DNA of 6,897 nucleotides from Burkholderiaceae bacterium (GTDB lineage Bacteria > Pseudomonadota > Gammaproteobacteria > Burkholderiales > Burkholderiaceae): contig JAKONS010000336.1 of the NCBI GenBank assembly GCA_022701845.1, positions 1 to 6,897 on the forward strand, read 5' to 3'. Position numbers and translations under genes: made by a program. The notes below the pieces were generated by a model that was given only the letters and a program-made list of their open reading frames with translations, made no database searches and was not told the DNA's origin. The number at the start of each line of letters is the position of its first letter. The first letter of the stretch is position 1. Below are positions 1-6,817 of the stretch, piece after piece.

Positions 1-1943
1 AATATTTCCATTCCTTCACCTCCGGCGCCGCGGTCGTCGGCAGCCACTACCTGACCGGCGACTACGACTACGCCCGCTCCGGCCTCGATCTGCAGCAGGC
101 CGCGGGCGACGGCCCGGCAGACGACGCAAGGTTGCCGCTGCGCGAGTGGCATCCACCCGTCGGCGCCGGGCGTTTCTCACAGCCGACCGCCAGCGGCGTC
201 ACCGTGCCGCCGAACGATCCGCGCAGCGAGGGTGCGGCGCTGGCCGAAATGCGCCTGCAGTCCCTGCGCACCGCCGCCGGCCGCGCGTGCGCCAGCGGCA
301 ATCTGCGCGCCATGGTGCCCGGCCGCCGCTTCACCCTCACCGGCCATCCGCGGCGTGACGCCAATACCGAGTACCTGGTGCTCGACACCCGCTTCCTCAT
401 CGAGAACCCCGGCCGCGACAGCCAGACGCCGCAAAACTCGGGGCACTCCCGCGCCGCCGATGTTTCCCAGGGGCTGCTGGCATCCGCGCCCCGGCCGGGC
501 CATGCGCAGCGCTGGCAGGTGACCGTCGACCTGGTCGCCCATCCGGTCGCCGACCCGCTGCGTCCCGCCATCACACAACCCCGCCCCGAGGCACCGGCGG
601 TGCAGACGGCCGAGGTGGTGGGCCCGGCGGGTGCGAGCGTTCATACCGACCGCTGGGGCCGGGTACAGGTACGGCTGCCCTGGTACCGCCATCACCCGCA
701 GGATCACCGAAGCAACGGCGGCGCGGAGAGGGCACGCCCACTCGCCAGCTGCTGGGTCCGGGTCATGGCGCCCTGGGCCGGCAACCGCACCGCCACGCTG
801 CATGTGCCGCGCATCGGCCAGGAGGTGTTGATCAGCTTCGTCAACGGCGACATCGAGCAGCCGGTCTGCATCGGCGAGGTCGCCAACGACCGCAATCCGC
901 CGCCGCTCCTGCCGCCGGGCAACCTGGGCCTGTCCGGCGTCGTCAGCCGCGAACTCGGCCCGGACGGCGCGGGCAATGCGGCGCACGGCCGCAGCAACCA
1001 TCTGCTGTTCGACGACACCCGCGGCGAGATGCAGGTACAGCTGCGGAGCGCGCACCAGGACAGTTCGCTGGTCCTCGGTGCCAACCGGCATATCGACTAC
1101 CAGGCCGGGCGGCGCGAGGCGCGGGGCCAGGGTTTCGAACTGCGCACCGACGGCCATGGCGCGGTCCGCGCGGGTGCCGGCCTGCTGGTCTCCACCCAGG
1201 CCCGCCCGGGCGCCCGGGCGCATGCGTTGTCGATGCCCGAAACCAGTGCTCGCCTGGCGACGGCGAACGACCTGCAGGCGAGCCTCGGCACCACCGCGAC
1301 CGAGGCCGGTGCGCAGCAGGGCGGCGATCAGGGCGATGTGGCGCAGCAGTTGGACCTGCAGGCCGGCGAAATCCGGGGCACGCCCGGCACCGGTAGCCCG
1401 GCGGATGCCGGCGAACGCACGCGATTACCCGAACTGTCGAAGCCGCATCTGGTCGTCGCCAGCGCCGCCGGCATCGCCTGCACCAGCGCCGGCGACACCC
1501 ACCTCGCCAGCGGCGGCCACACCGCGGTGAGCAGCACTTGGCACACCAGCGTGGCAGCGGGCAGGAGCCTGCTGGCCAGCGCGCGCGAGTCGATCCGGCT
1601 GTTCGCCTTCAAGGCCGGCATGAAGCTGGTGGCGGCGCAAGGAAATATCGACATCGACGCGCTGAAGAACGGCATCTCGCTATTGGCCAGGCTCGACATC
1701 CGGCTGCAGGGCGACCGGGTGCTCATCGATGCCACCGATGAAATCCTGATCAACGCCGGCGGCAGCTACCTGCGCCTGAACGCGGCTGGCGTCACCCTCG
1801 GGACCGCGGGTATTTGGCAAGTACGCGCAGCGCAGCACGGTGGCACTACCGAGCACAGCCTGCCAGTCACCGAAGCGGCATTCGCCAACCTCAGCCTGGC
1901 GGACTCGCCTACCGACGATGCCGGTCCGGATTTTTCCCACTGA
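1..1943 (+). CDS. vgrG: VgrG spike protein of the type VI secretion system, 5' end cut by the window edge
   Basis: VgrG forms the trimeric needle at the tip of the T6SS tail tube and is pushed into target cells. The reading frame is open from base 3 with no start in view, giving 646 visible residues. By comparison with family members, much of the N-terminal gp27-like hub is missing. Visible domains in order: the end of the hub region (to about base 600); a gp5-like OB fold (about 605-890) with HTDRWGRVQVRLPW, SCWVRVMAPWAG and LHVPRIGQEVLISF; a middle segment with LSGVVSREL, HLLFDDTRGEMQVQL and GFELRTDGHGAVRAG (about 925-1200); a low-complexity Ala/Gln/Gly linker; and a DUF2345-type beta-helix region (about 1440-1838) beginning KPHLVVASAAGIA, with LLASARESIRLFAFKAGMKL inside. 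The OB and middle motifs are diagnostic. After DUF2345 there is only a 34-residue acidic tail and no recognisable effector domain. The TTG at 132 falls inside the protein and is not the true start. tssE follows downstream, which ties this VgrG to the core cluster. Confidence 0.96.
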   Translation, partial: YFHSFTSGAAVVGSHYLTGDYDYARSGLDLQQAAGDGPADDARLPLREWHPPVGAGRFSQPTASGVTVPPNDPRSEGAALAEMRLQSLRTAAGRACASGNLRAMVPGRRFTLTGHPRRDANTEYLVLDTRFLIENPGRDSQTPQNSGHSRAADVSQGLLASAPRPGHAQRWQVTVDLVAHPVADPLRPAITQPRPEAPAVQTAEVVGPAGASVHTDRWGRVQVRLPWYRHHPQDHRSNGGAERARPLASCWVRVMAPWAGNRTATLHVPRIGQEVLISFVNGDIEQPVCIGEVANDRNPPPLLPPGNLGLSGVVSRELGPDGAGNAAHGRSNHLLFDDTRGEMQVQLRSAHQDSSLVLGANRHIDYQAGRREARGQGFELRTDGHGAVRAGAGLLVSTQARPGARAHALSMPETSARLATANDLQASLGTTATEAGAQQGGDQGDVAQQLDLQAGEIRGTPGTGSPADAGERTRLPELSKPHLVVASAAGIACTSAGDTHLASGGHTAVSSTWHTSVAAGRSLLASARESIRLFAFKAGMKLVAAQGNIDIDALKNGISLLARLDIRLQGDRVLIDATDEILINAGGSYLRLNAAGVTLGTAGIWQVRAAQHGGTTEHSLPVTEAAFANLSLADSPTDDAGPDFSH

Positions 1944-1956
1944 AGCGGGGCGCGCC

Positions 1957-2055
1957 ATGGTCATGAGCCTCCCTTCCCCGGCCGCGTCGGTGGCTGCCTG
2001 CCGCAGCCATCGCACCAAGGCGCCCCACACCAGCGGAATGCCAGGCTCCCCATGA
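1957..2055 (+). CDS. Candidate 32-residue ORF between vgrG and tssE, unknown function
   Basis: This ATG lies 13 bases after the vgrG stop, with GGGG at 1947-1950 as a modest ribosome-binding site. The product would be Pro/Ser/Ala-rich with a few basic residues and has no recognisable domain, signal peptide or membrane segment. It does not resemble PAAR, a T6SS adaptor or an immunity protein. Its TGA stop (2053-2055) overlaps the ATG at 2052 of a still shorter ORF, which in turn overlaps the tssE start. If translated, its role may simply be to carry ribosomes from vgrG to tssE, or it may be a decayed remnant of an accessory gene. It could equally be chance: the same frame is open upstream inside vgrG, as is common in GC-rich DNA. 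Confidence 0.2.
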   Translation: MVMSLPSPAASVAACRSHRTKAPHTSGMPGSP

Positions 2056-2084
2056 CACACATCGCGATTCGGCCCGCACCATGA
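2052..2084 (+). other. 10-codon mini-ORF overlapping the tssE start (possible translational coupler)
   Basis: An ATG at 2052, preceded by AGG at 2043-2045, opens a 10-residue ORF. Its TGA (2082-2084) overlaps the tssE ATG at 2081 in an ATGA arrangement. The same ATG overlaps the stop of the 32-codon ORF upstream, also as ATGA. The overlaps are read directly from the sequence; a coupling role is inference. tssE itself has no clear Shine-Dalgarno sequence, which is the main reason to consider that it is reached by reinitiating ribosomes. Confidence 0.2.
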
Positions 2085-2614
2085 GCCAGCACCGCAAAGC
2101 CGGGAATTTCGCCAACGGCAAACGAACGGCATCTCCTTTGCTGCCGACCCTGTTCGACCGCCTCTGCGACGACCGTCCTGCCGAACGATCGGAGCTACCT
2201 GCGGCTTATGTCCTCACCCCGGACGGTCTGCGCGAGAACGTCCGGCGCGACCTCGCTTTCCTGCTCAACACCGTCAGCCACGACGATTCGCTCGACGCCG
2301 TCGCCCATCCGCTCGCTGCGGCCTCGGTGCTCAATTTCGGCGTGCCTCCGCTGATTGCCGGCCCACTCGACATGGGCCAGTGGCGGCGTATCGAAACCAT
2401 CGTGCGCGCCGCCATCGCGCGGTTCGAATCGCGTATCGATCTGCAGACGGTCGAGGTGCTTCCGCTGGCGGAAGACCGCGGCGCGCCCGGCGGCTTCATG
2501 CCCCGGATTCAGATCAAGGGCCGCATCCGGTCGCAACCGTATCCGCTCGAATTCACCGTGCAGAGCGCGGTCGATCTGGCCTCCGGGCGCCTGGGCGGGG
2601 TGACGGTAGGTTGA
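2081..2614 (+). CDS. tssE: TssE, gp25-like baseplate wedge protein of the type VI secretion system
   Basis: TssE is the cytoplasmic T6SS baseplate protein homologous to phage T4 gp25. It sits with TssF and TssG in the wedges and contacts the first sheath ring. The 177-residue product has family landmarks: LLPTLFDRLCDD (20-31), the gp25 signature LRENVRRDLAFLLNT (50-64), SVLNFGVPPLIAG (82-94), the IARFESRID strand/turn (112-120) and a C-terminal sheet with IKGRIRSQPYPLEF (145-158) ending near SAVDLASG. Length is normal for the family and nothing appears truncated. The ATG at 2081 puts about 19 residues before the first conserved block, as is usual. No Shine-Dalgarno is visible ahead of it (the leader reads GATTCGGCCCGCACC), but the start overlaps the stop of a mini-ORF. 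It is followed by tssF and tssG, the standard wedge order. Confidence 0.95.
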   Translation: MSQHRKAGNFANGKRTASPLLPTLFDRLCDDRPAERSELPAAYVLTPDGLRENVRRDLAFLLNTVSHDDSLDAVAHPLAAASVLNFGVPPLIAGPLDMGQWRRIETIVRAAIARFESRIDLQTVEVLPLAEDRGAPGGFMPRIQIKGRIRSQPYPLEFTVQSAVDLASGRLGGVTVG

Positions 2615-2685
2615 TCCCGCTGCCGCCCACGACGCCTTTTGCCATCGCCCTCCGACTTCTCCCACCTTTTCCTGACCCGACCGCC
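2611..2685 (+). other. tssE-tssF spacer, open in frame with tssF (possible alternative TTG start)
   Basis: The spacer after tssE is pyrimidine-rich and has no Shine-Dalgarno near the tssF ATG at 2686. A TTG at 2611 overlaps the tssE stop (TTGA) and is in frame with tssF, with GGGCGGGG at 2593-2600 at a reasonable distance upstream. Starting there would add 25 residues, rich in Pro and hydrophobic residues, to TssF. Family homology favours the ATG, because known TssF proteins begin almost at the MD-LL-YYN block. I see no hairpin followed by a T-run, so this is not a terminator. Confidence 0.3.
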
Positions 2686-4569
2686 ATGGACCCGCGCCTG
2701 CTCGATTACTACAACCGCGAATTGATCTACATGCGCGACGCGGCGGGCGAGTTCGCCGCGGCCCATCCGAAGGTCGCGCGCCGGTTGGGCATGCGCGCGG
2801 ACGAGATCGAGGACCCGTATGTCGAACGGCTGATCGAGTCGTTCAGCTTCATGTCGGCGCGGCTGCAACTCAAGCTGGACGCGGAATTCCCCCGCTTCAC
2901 CGAGCGTCTGCTCGAGGTGCTGTTTCCCAACTACGTGTGCCCGACCCCGTCGATGACGGTGCTGCAGCTGCATCCCCAGCATGGGGCCAGCGACCTCGCC
3001 GCCGGCTTCCGGGTGCCGGCGGGAGCGCGATTCCAGACGCGGGTCCTCGCGCCGGGCATGCAGACACCTTGCACCTTTCGCGCCAGCCAGGAGGTCCGGC
3101 TCTGGCCGATCGACATCGTGGATGCGCGGCTGACCGGTGCGCCGCCCGATCTGCTCGCGGCCGGCTCCCGGTTCGCACCGCCGGTGCAGCTGGCCGGTGC
3201 CTTGCGACTGCGCCTGCGCTTGCGGGATGGCGCCGCCTTCCAGGATTTCGCCGGTCTCGACCGGCTGCCGGTCTATCTGTGCGGAGACGAGCAGACCGCC
3301 TCGCGGCTGTTCGAGTTGCTGCATACCGCTGCGGTGGGGCTGGCGGTCGGCGCACCCGGCGCGATGGCCCGGCAGGCGCATCTGGTGACGCACGGCGCGG
3401 TGGTGCACGAAGGGCTCGATCCGGGCGACGGCCTGCTGCCCTTGCCGTGGAACACCTTCCACGGCCACAACCTGCTGCATGAATTCTTCGTCTGCCCGGA
3501 GCGCTTCTGGTTCTTCACCCTGACCCAGTTGGGCGCCGGGCTGGCTCGCATCCCGGGCAACGAGGCGGAGGTGGTGGTCTTGCTCGACCGTGCCCCCGGC
3601 GATCTGGCGCCGCTGGTCGACGCCTGCCAGTTCGCGCTGTTCTGCACACCGGCGATCAACCTGTTCTCGCCGAGCTGCGACAAGCTGAAGCTCGATCCTG
3701 CGGCCACCGAGCAGCATTACCAGCCCCGACACCAGACGCCGCTGGATTTCGAGGTGCATTCGGTGCAGCGGCTGACCGCGCGATCGTCGGGCGACAGCGC
3801 ACCGCTGGAGTTCCGCCCGCTCTACCAGTCGCTGCACCACGACCAGGGCGACCATGGCCGCTACTTTTCCATCCGGCGCGAGCTGCGGCTGCCGTCGGAC
3901 GCGGCACGCATCCACGGCACGCGATCGCCGTATGTGGGCAGCGAGGTGTTCCTGTCGCTGGTCGACCAGCACGAGGCGCCTTACCCGGAACGGCTCGACA
4001 CCCTGGAGGTGCAGGCGCTGCTCACCAACCGCGACCTGCCGTGCCTGATGCCGCGCAACGGCGTGTCCGACCTCTCGCCCGACGACGACATTCCGGTCGA
4101 CGGTGTCGGCCTGATCCGCCCCGCCACCCGCCCGCGGCCGCCCCATGCGCAGCAGGAGCTTTCCTGGCGTCTGATTCGGCAACTCAATTTCAACCATCTG
4201 CCGCTGGTCGGTCTGCCGGAAGGCGAGGGCGCGCAGGCGCTGCGCGACATGCTGCGCCTGTTCGTGTCGCGTGACGACGAGGTGCAGAACCGGCTGATCG
4301 ACAGCCTGATCGGCACCCGCATCGTGCCGGTGACGCGGCGCCTGCCGGGCGCCGGTCCCTTGCTCTACGGCCGCGGCGTGGAGTGCACCCTGACGGTGAA
4401 CGAAGACGGTTTCTCCGGCAGCAGTCCCTACCTGTTCGGGCTGGTGCTGGAGCGTTATCTGGCGCGCCATGTGAGCGTCAACGCCTTCTGCCAGACGGTG
4501 CTCGAATCTCCGCAGCGCGGCACCATCGCCCGCTGGCCGGTGCGCGCCGGCGGGCGGGGCGTCGTCTGA
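2686..4569 (+). CDS. tssF: TssF, type VI secretion baseplate wedge subunit
   Basis: TssF is the large T6SS baseplate protein (ImpG/VasA family). Two TssF and one TssG form the wedge core that holds TssE and TssK around the VgrG hub. The 627-residue product is full length for the family. Recognisable parts: the N-terminal signature MDPRLLDYYNRELIYMRD (1-18); an alpha-helical block with SFSFMSARLQLKLDAEFPRF and LLEVLFPNYVCPTPSM running to about residue 90; a central beta-rich region with FFTLTQLGAGLARIPGNEAE and TPAINLF (around 320) followed by a conserved Asp/Phe/Glu stretch; FNHLPLVG near residue 500; and the C-terminal block GVECTLTVNEDGFSGSSPYL (from 564) with LFGLVLERYLA and a final RWPVRAGGRG. 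The ATG at 2686 is chosen because the family begins at this MD-LL-YYN motif; the frame is open further upstream (to 2380) only as a shadow within tssE. The stop overlaps the tssG start (TGATG), so the two are probably translationally coupled. Confidence 0.96.
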   Translation: MDPRLLDYYNRELIYMRDAAGEFAAAHPKVARRLGMRADEIEDPYVERLIESFSFMSARLQLKLDAEFPRFTERLLEVLFPNYVCPTPSMTVLQLHPQHGASDLAAGFRVPAGARFQTRVLAPGMQTPCTFRASQEVRLWPIDIVDARLTGAPPDLLAAGSRFAPPVQLAGALRLRLRLRDGAAFQDFAGLDRLPVYLCGDEQTASRLFELLHTAAVGLAVGAPGAMARQAHLVTHGAVVHEGLDPGDGLLPLPWNTFHGHNLLHEFFVCPERFWFFTLTQLGAGLARIPGNEAEVVVLLDRAPGDLAPLVDACQFALFCTPAINLFSPSCDKLKLDPAATEQHYQPRHQTPLDFEVHSVQRLTARSSGDSAPLEFRPLYQSLHHDQGDHGRYFSIRRELRLPSDAARIHGTRSPYVGSEVFLSLVDQHEAPYPERLDTLEVQALLTNRDLPCLMPRNGVSDLSPDDDIPVDGVGLIRPATRPRPPHAQQELSWRLIRQLNFNHLPLVGLPEGEGAQALRDMLRLFVSRDDEVQNRLIDSLIGTRIVPVTRRLPGAGPLLYGRGVECTLTVNEDGFSGSSPYLFGLVLERYLARHVSVNAFCQTVLESPQRGTIARWPVRAGGRGVV

Positions 4570-5765
4570 TGGCGCGCGCATCGCTGCCGCCGCTGCTGGA
4601 GCGGGTGCGCGAAGCGCCCTGGCGCTTCGGCTTCCTGTCGTTGCTGCGCCGCCTGGCCGCACAACCGGCAGCGCCGGCCGATGGCGTGCGGGAACTCGCT
4701 GCCCCGGCGGGCGCCGCCACCCGCCGCATCGGCCGCGCGCTGCGGCCGCGCCATGAGACCTTCCGGCTCGGGCAGGTGGCCGACCTGGCCTTCGCTCCGC
4801 GCGAGATCGCCGAGGTGGTGCTGCCGCTGTCGAGCCAGCCGGAGCCGGCGCACCCCGGTGCGGCGCCGCTCGCCGGCAACCTGCCGACCGTGCCGCTGGT
4901 CCGCGTCTTCGGCCTGGGCCTGCTCGGCCCCAACGGCCCGCTGCCGCTGCACTACACCGAATGGGTGCGCGAGCGCAGCAGGAACCACCGCGACGGCACG
5001 CTGGCCAATTTCCTCGATGTGTTCCACCACCGCTATCTCACCCTGCTGTACCGCGCCTGGGCGCAGGGGCAGGCCGCCGCCGGGCTGGATCGTCGGGACG
5101 ACGAAACCTTCAGCGGCTATATCGGGCGGCTGACCGGGCACGAGCCGTCGGAGCTGCGCGGCGCGGTGCTGCCGGCGCATGCGCGGCTGTCGGCGTCGGC
5201 CCACCTGTCGCAGGAATCCCGGCATCCCGACGGCCTGGTGCAGACGCTGGTGCATTTCTTCCAGGCGCCGATCCGGCTGCAGGAGTTCGTGCTGCACTGG
5301 ATTGCGATCGATGCGGCCGACCACAGCCGGCTGGGCGACACCCGGGCCTCCAGCGTGCTGGCCGGCGGCGCCATCGCCGGCGAGCGGGTGCCCGACCGGC
5401 AAGGCCGGTTCTGCCTGGTGCTGGGGCCGCTCACGCTCGAGCGCTACCTGCGTTTCATGCCCGGCGGTGCCGACCTGCCGGTGCTGCGTGAATGGGTACG
5501 GGCCTTCCTCGGCTTCGAGTTCGCCTGGCAGGTCGAGTTGCGGGTGCGGGCGGACGATGCCCCGCCGGCCCGTTTGGAAGAGGGCCACCGGCTCGGCTGG
5601 TCGACCTGGCTGGGTGACGCCCGGTGCTGGGCCGGCCGCTGCGGCGACGGGCCTGCGACCGATGCGGTCGGGCTGGTGTTCGAGCCGGAATCGTGCGCCC
5701 TCCCGCCGGCGGGCACCGCACCTGCTCCTGGCGCTCCGCGTGATCCCGCCGTTCCTGTCCCGTAG
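4569..5765 (+). CDS. tssG: TssG, type VI secretion baseplate wedge subunit
   Basis: TssG (ImpH/VasB family) bridges the two TssF copies in the baseplate wedge and helps bind TssK and TssE. The 398-residue product shows the family pattern: an N-terminal WRFGFLSLLRRLA helix (18-30); GLGLLGPNGPLPLHYTEWVR (115-134) followed by LANFLDVFHHRYLTLLYRAW (145-164); the HFFQAPIRLQEFVLHWI segment (229-245); FCLVLGPLTLERYLRFMPGG (281-300); and LGWSTWLG near residues 342-349. Length is at the upper end because the last 23 residues or so (376-398) are a Pro/Ala-rich, probably disordered tail. The start is fixed by the TGATG overlap with tssF and by an N-terminus starting just before the conserved WRFGF. GGGCGGGGC at about 4552-4560, inside tssF, may serve as ribosome-binding site. 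tssA follows after 53 bases with no tssH (clpV) between them. Confidence 0.95.
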   Translation: MARASLPPLLERVREAPWRFGFLSLLRRLAAQPAAPADGVRELAAPAGAATRRIGRALRPRHETFRLGQVADLAFAPREIAEVVLPLSSQPEPAHPGAAPLAGNLPTVPLVRVFGLGLLGPNGPLPLHYTEWVRERSRNHRDGTLANFLDVFHHRYLTLLYRAWAQGQAAAGLDRRDDETFSGYIGRLTGHEPSELRGAVLPAHARLSASAHLSQESRHPDGLVQTLVHFFQAPIRLQEFVLHWIAIDAADHSRLGDTRASSVLAGGAIAGERVPDRQGRFCLVLGPLTLERYLRFMPGGADLPVLREWVRAFLGFEFAWQVELRVRADDAPPARLEEGHRLGWSTWLGDARCWAGRCGDGPATDAVGLVFEPESCALPPAGTAPAPGAPRDPAVPVP

Positions 5766-5783
5766 TCGTCGCCACCGCGCCCG

Positions 5784-5822
5784 ATGTCAATTTTTCAGCA
5801 CTCCCAGCAATCCCATCCATGA
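5784..5822 (+). other. 12-codon mini-ORF overlapping the tssA start (possible translational coupler)
   Basis: In the tssG-tssA spacer an ATG, 18 bases after the tssG stop, opens a 12-residue ORF (MSIFQHSQQSHP). Its TGA (5820-5822) overlaps the tssA ATG at 5819 as ATGA. This mirrors the arrangement before tssE. There is no Shine-Dalgarno before either this ATG or the tssA ATG. The segment is locally A/T-richer than its surroundings (CAATTTTTCAG at 5788-5798). The overlap is seen directly; the idea that ribosomes leaving tssG reinitiate here and then on tssA is inference. Coincidence is possible. Confidence 0.2.
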
Positions 5823-6817
5823 GCCCACAACCGACTCCCTCTGTCCCGGCCCCGTCCGGCGATGCGCATCCCTGCGGCCCCAGCCTCGAATACGACCCGG
5901 ACTACCTGATGCTGCTCGACCGCATGGCGCCGGTCGAGGAAGTGCAGTACGGCAGCTTCGTCGGTTCGTCGGCGGCACCCGACTGGTCGGCGATCGAGCG
6001 CGAGGCGCTGCGCCTGCTCGACCGCAGCCAGGACATCGGCCTGCTGGCCTGCCTGTGCCGTTCGGGCACTCGCCTGCGCGGTGCGGCGGGGCTCGATCAG
6101 GCACTGGCGCGGCTGCTCGCGGTCCTGCAGGCATGGCCCGACGCGGTGCATCCGCAGACCGTCTTCGACGGCCAGTACGACCCGCTGCCCCGGGCCAACG
6201 CGCTGGCCGCCCTCGCCGATCCGCAGGGCCTGTTGGCCGACATCGCCGGCATCGAGCTCTTCGGCGGTTCGGAAGGGCGCTGTGCGGTGGGCGAGGTGGC
6301 GGCCGCATTCGGTCTGCCACGGCCCGGTGGGGCCGCGGCGCCGGAAGACCTGCTGCGGCGCATGGCCGCCGCCCGCGCCGCTGAGCAGCAGCCCGGGCCG
6401 GGCCGAAAGCCGACGCCGCTGGGCGACCTCGCCCGGGCCGCGCACCATGCGACGGCGATCGACCAGTGGGCCCGCGCGCACCTCCACGACGACGCGCCGC
6501 CACTGCGCGCCCTGCTGGCCTTGCTGGCGCCGTTCGCCATGGCGGTGTCGGCACCGCAACAGCAGAACACGCCCGAACCTGCGCCGGCCGCAGGAGCACC
6601 GGTCACGCAGCGCAGCCGGGCGGACATGCGCGCGGTGCTGGTCGATGCGCGCCTGTGGTTCGAGACCCATGAGCCCAGCAGCCCGGTGGCAGTGCTGCTG
6701 CTGCAGGCCGAGCGCCTGGTGGGCCAGCGGTTCGCGCAGGTGGCGAACGCCTTGCCGCCCGACCTGCTGAAAGCATGGGACGACGCCGACCGTGCGGCGA
6801 CACAGGTGCCGCGTTGA
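5819..6817 (+). CDS. tssA: TssA, type VI secretion cap/recruitment protein, short type with ImpA_N domain
   Basis: TssA (ImpA) is a cytoplasmic ring-forming T6SS protein that binds the baseplate and membrane complex and helps start or cap growth of the tube and sheath. The 332-residue product begins with the ImpA_N domain: PCGPSLEYDPDYLMLLD (18-34), DWSAIEREALRLLDRSQDIG (55-74), a helical repeat to about residue 105, then WPDAVHPQTVFDGQYDPLPR (106-125) and NALAALAD. A variable, Ala/Gly/Pro-rich middle with low-complexity stretches (about 168-200 and 245-265) follows. The C-terminal helices carry EPSSPVAVLLLQAERLVGQR (285-304). The length and the absence of a hydrophobic VasJ-like C-terminal extension place it with short TssA proteins such as Pseudomonas aeruginosa TssA1. 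The ATG at 5819 is the only suitable start in frame before the ImpA_N motif; no Shine-Dalgarno is visible. The stop overlaps a TTG start of the next gene (TTGA). Confidence 0.94.
   Translation: MSPQPTPSVPAPSGDAHPCGPSLEYDPDYLMLLDRMAPVEEVQYGSFVGSSAAPDWSAIEREALRLLDRSQDIGLLACLCRSGTRLRGAAGLDQALARLLAVLQAWPDAVHPQTVFDGQYDPLPRANALAALADPQGLLADIAGIELFGGSEGRCAVGEVAAAFGLPRPGGAAAPEDLLRRMAAARAAEQQPGPGRKPTPLGDLARAAHHATAIDQWARAHLHDDAPPLRALLALLAPFAMAVSAPQQQNTPEPAPAAGAPVTQRSRADMRAVLVDARLWFETHEPSSPVAVLLLQAERLVGQRFAQVANALPPDLLKAWDDADRAATQVPR

Noticed and set aside
177..1223. Antisense ORF of 348 codons opposite vgrG
   Set aside because: The translation has the Arg/Ala/Gly-rich composition of a GC-rich shadow frame, with no domain, and lies wholly opposite the well-supported vgrG.
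1944..2080. Possible PAAR, adaptor or immunity gene behind vgrG
   Set aside because: The gap is too short for these families, and the 32-residue ORF has none of their motifs.
1680..2132. Reverse-strand ORF crossing the vgrG-tssE gap, with a plausible-looking helix (IPLVWGALVRWLRQAATD)
   Set aside because: It overlaps the ends of both vgrG and tssE and only the short gap part looks protein-like. No motif supports it, so a chance reading is more likely.
2380..2685. Upstream extension of the tssF frame through most of the tssE 3' half
   Set aside because: The translation within tssE is an Arg/Ala-rich shadow. Only the part from TTG 2611 is worth considering as an alternative start, and it is reported separately.
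1944..2685. Terminators or internal promoters in the vgrG-tssE and tssE-tssF gaps
   Set aside because: I found no G/C hairpin followed by a T-run and no convincing -35/-10 pair. The spacers look like operon-internal junctions.
2509..4662. Long antisense ORF (717 codons) opposite tssF
   Set aside because: It mirrors the strongly biased G/C third positions of tssF, is rich in Arg, Gln, His and Ala, and shows no family motif. The + strand product is an unmistakable TssF.
5784..5800. A/T-rich patch before tssA as a -10 promoter element
   Set aside because: CAATTTTTCAG is a poor match to a -10 box, and no -35 element lies at the right distance in the tssG end.
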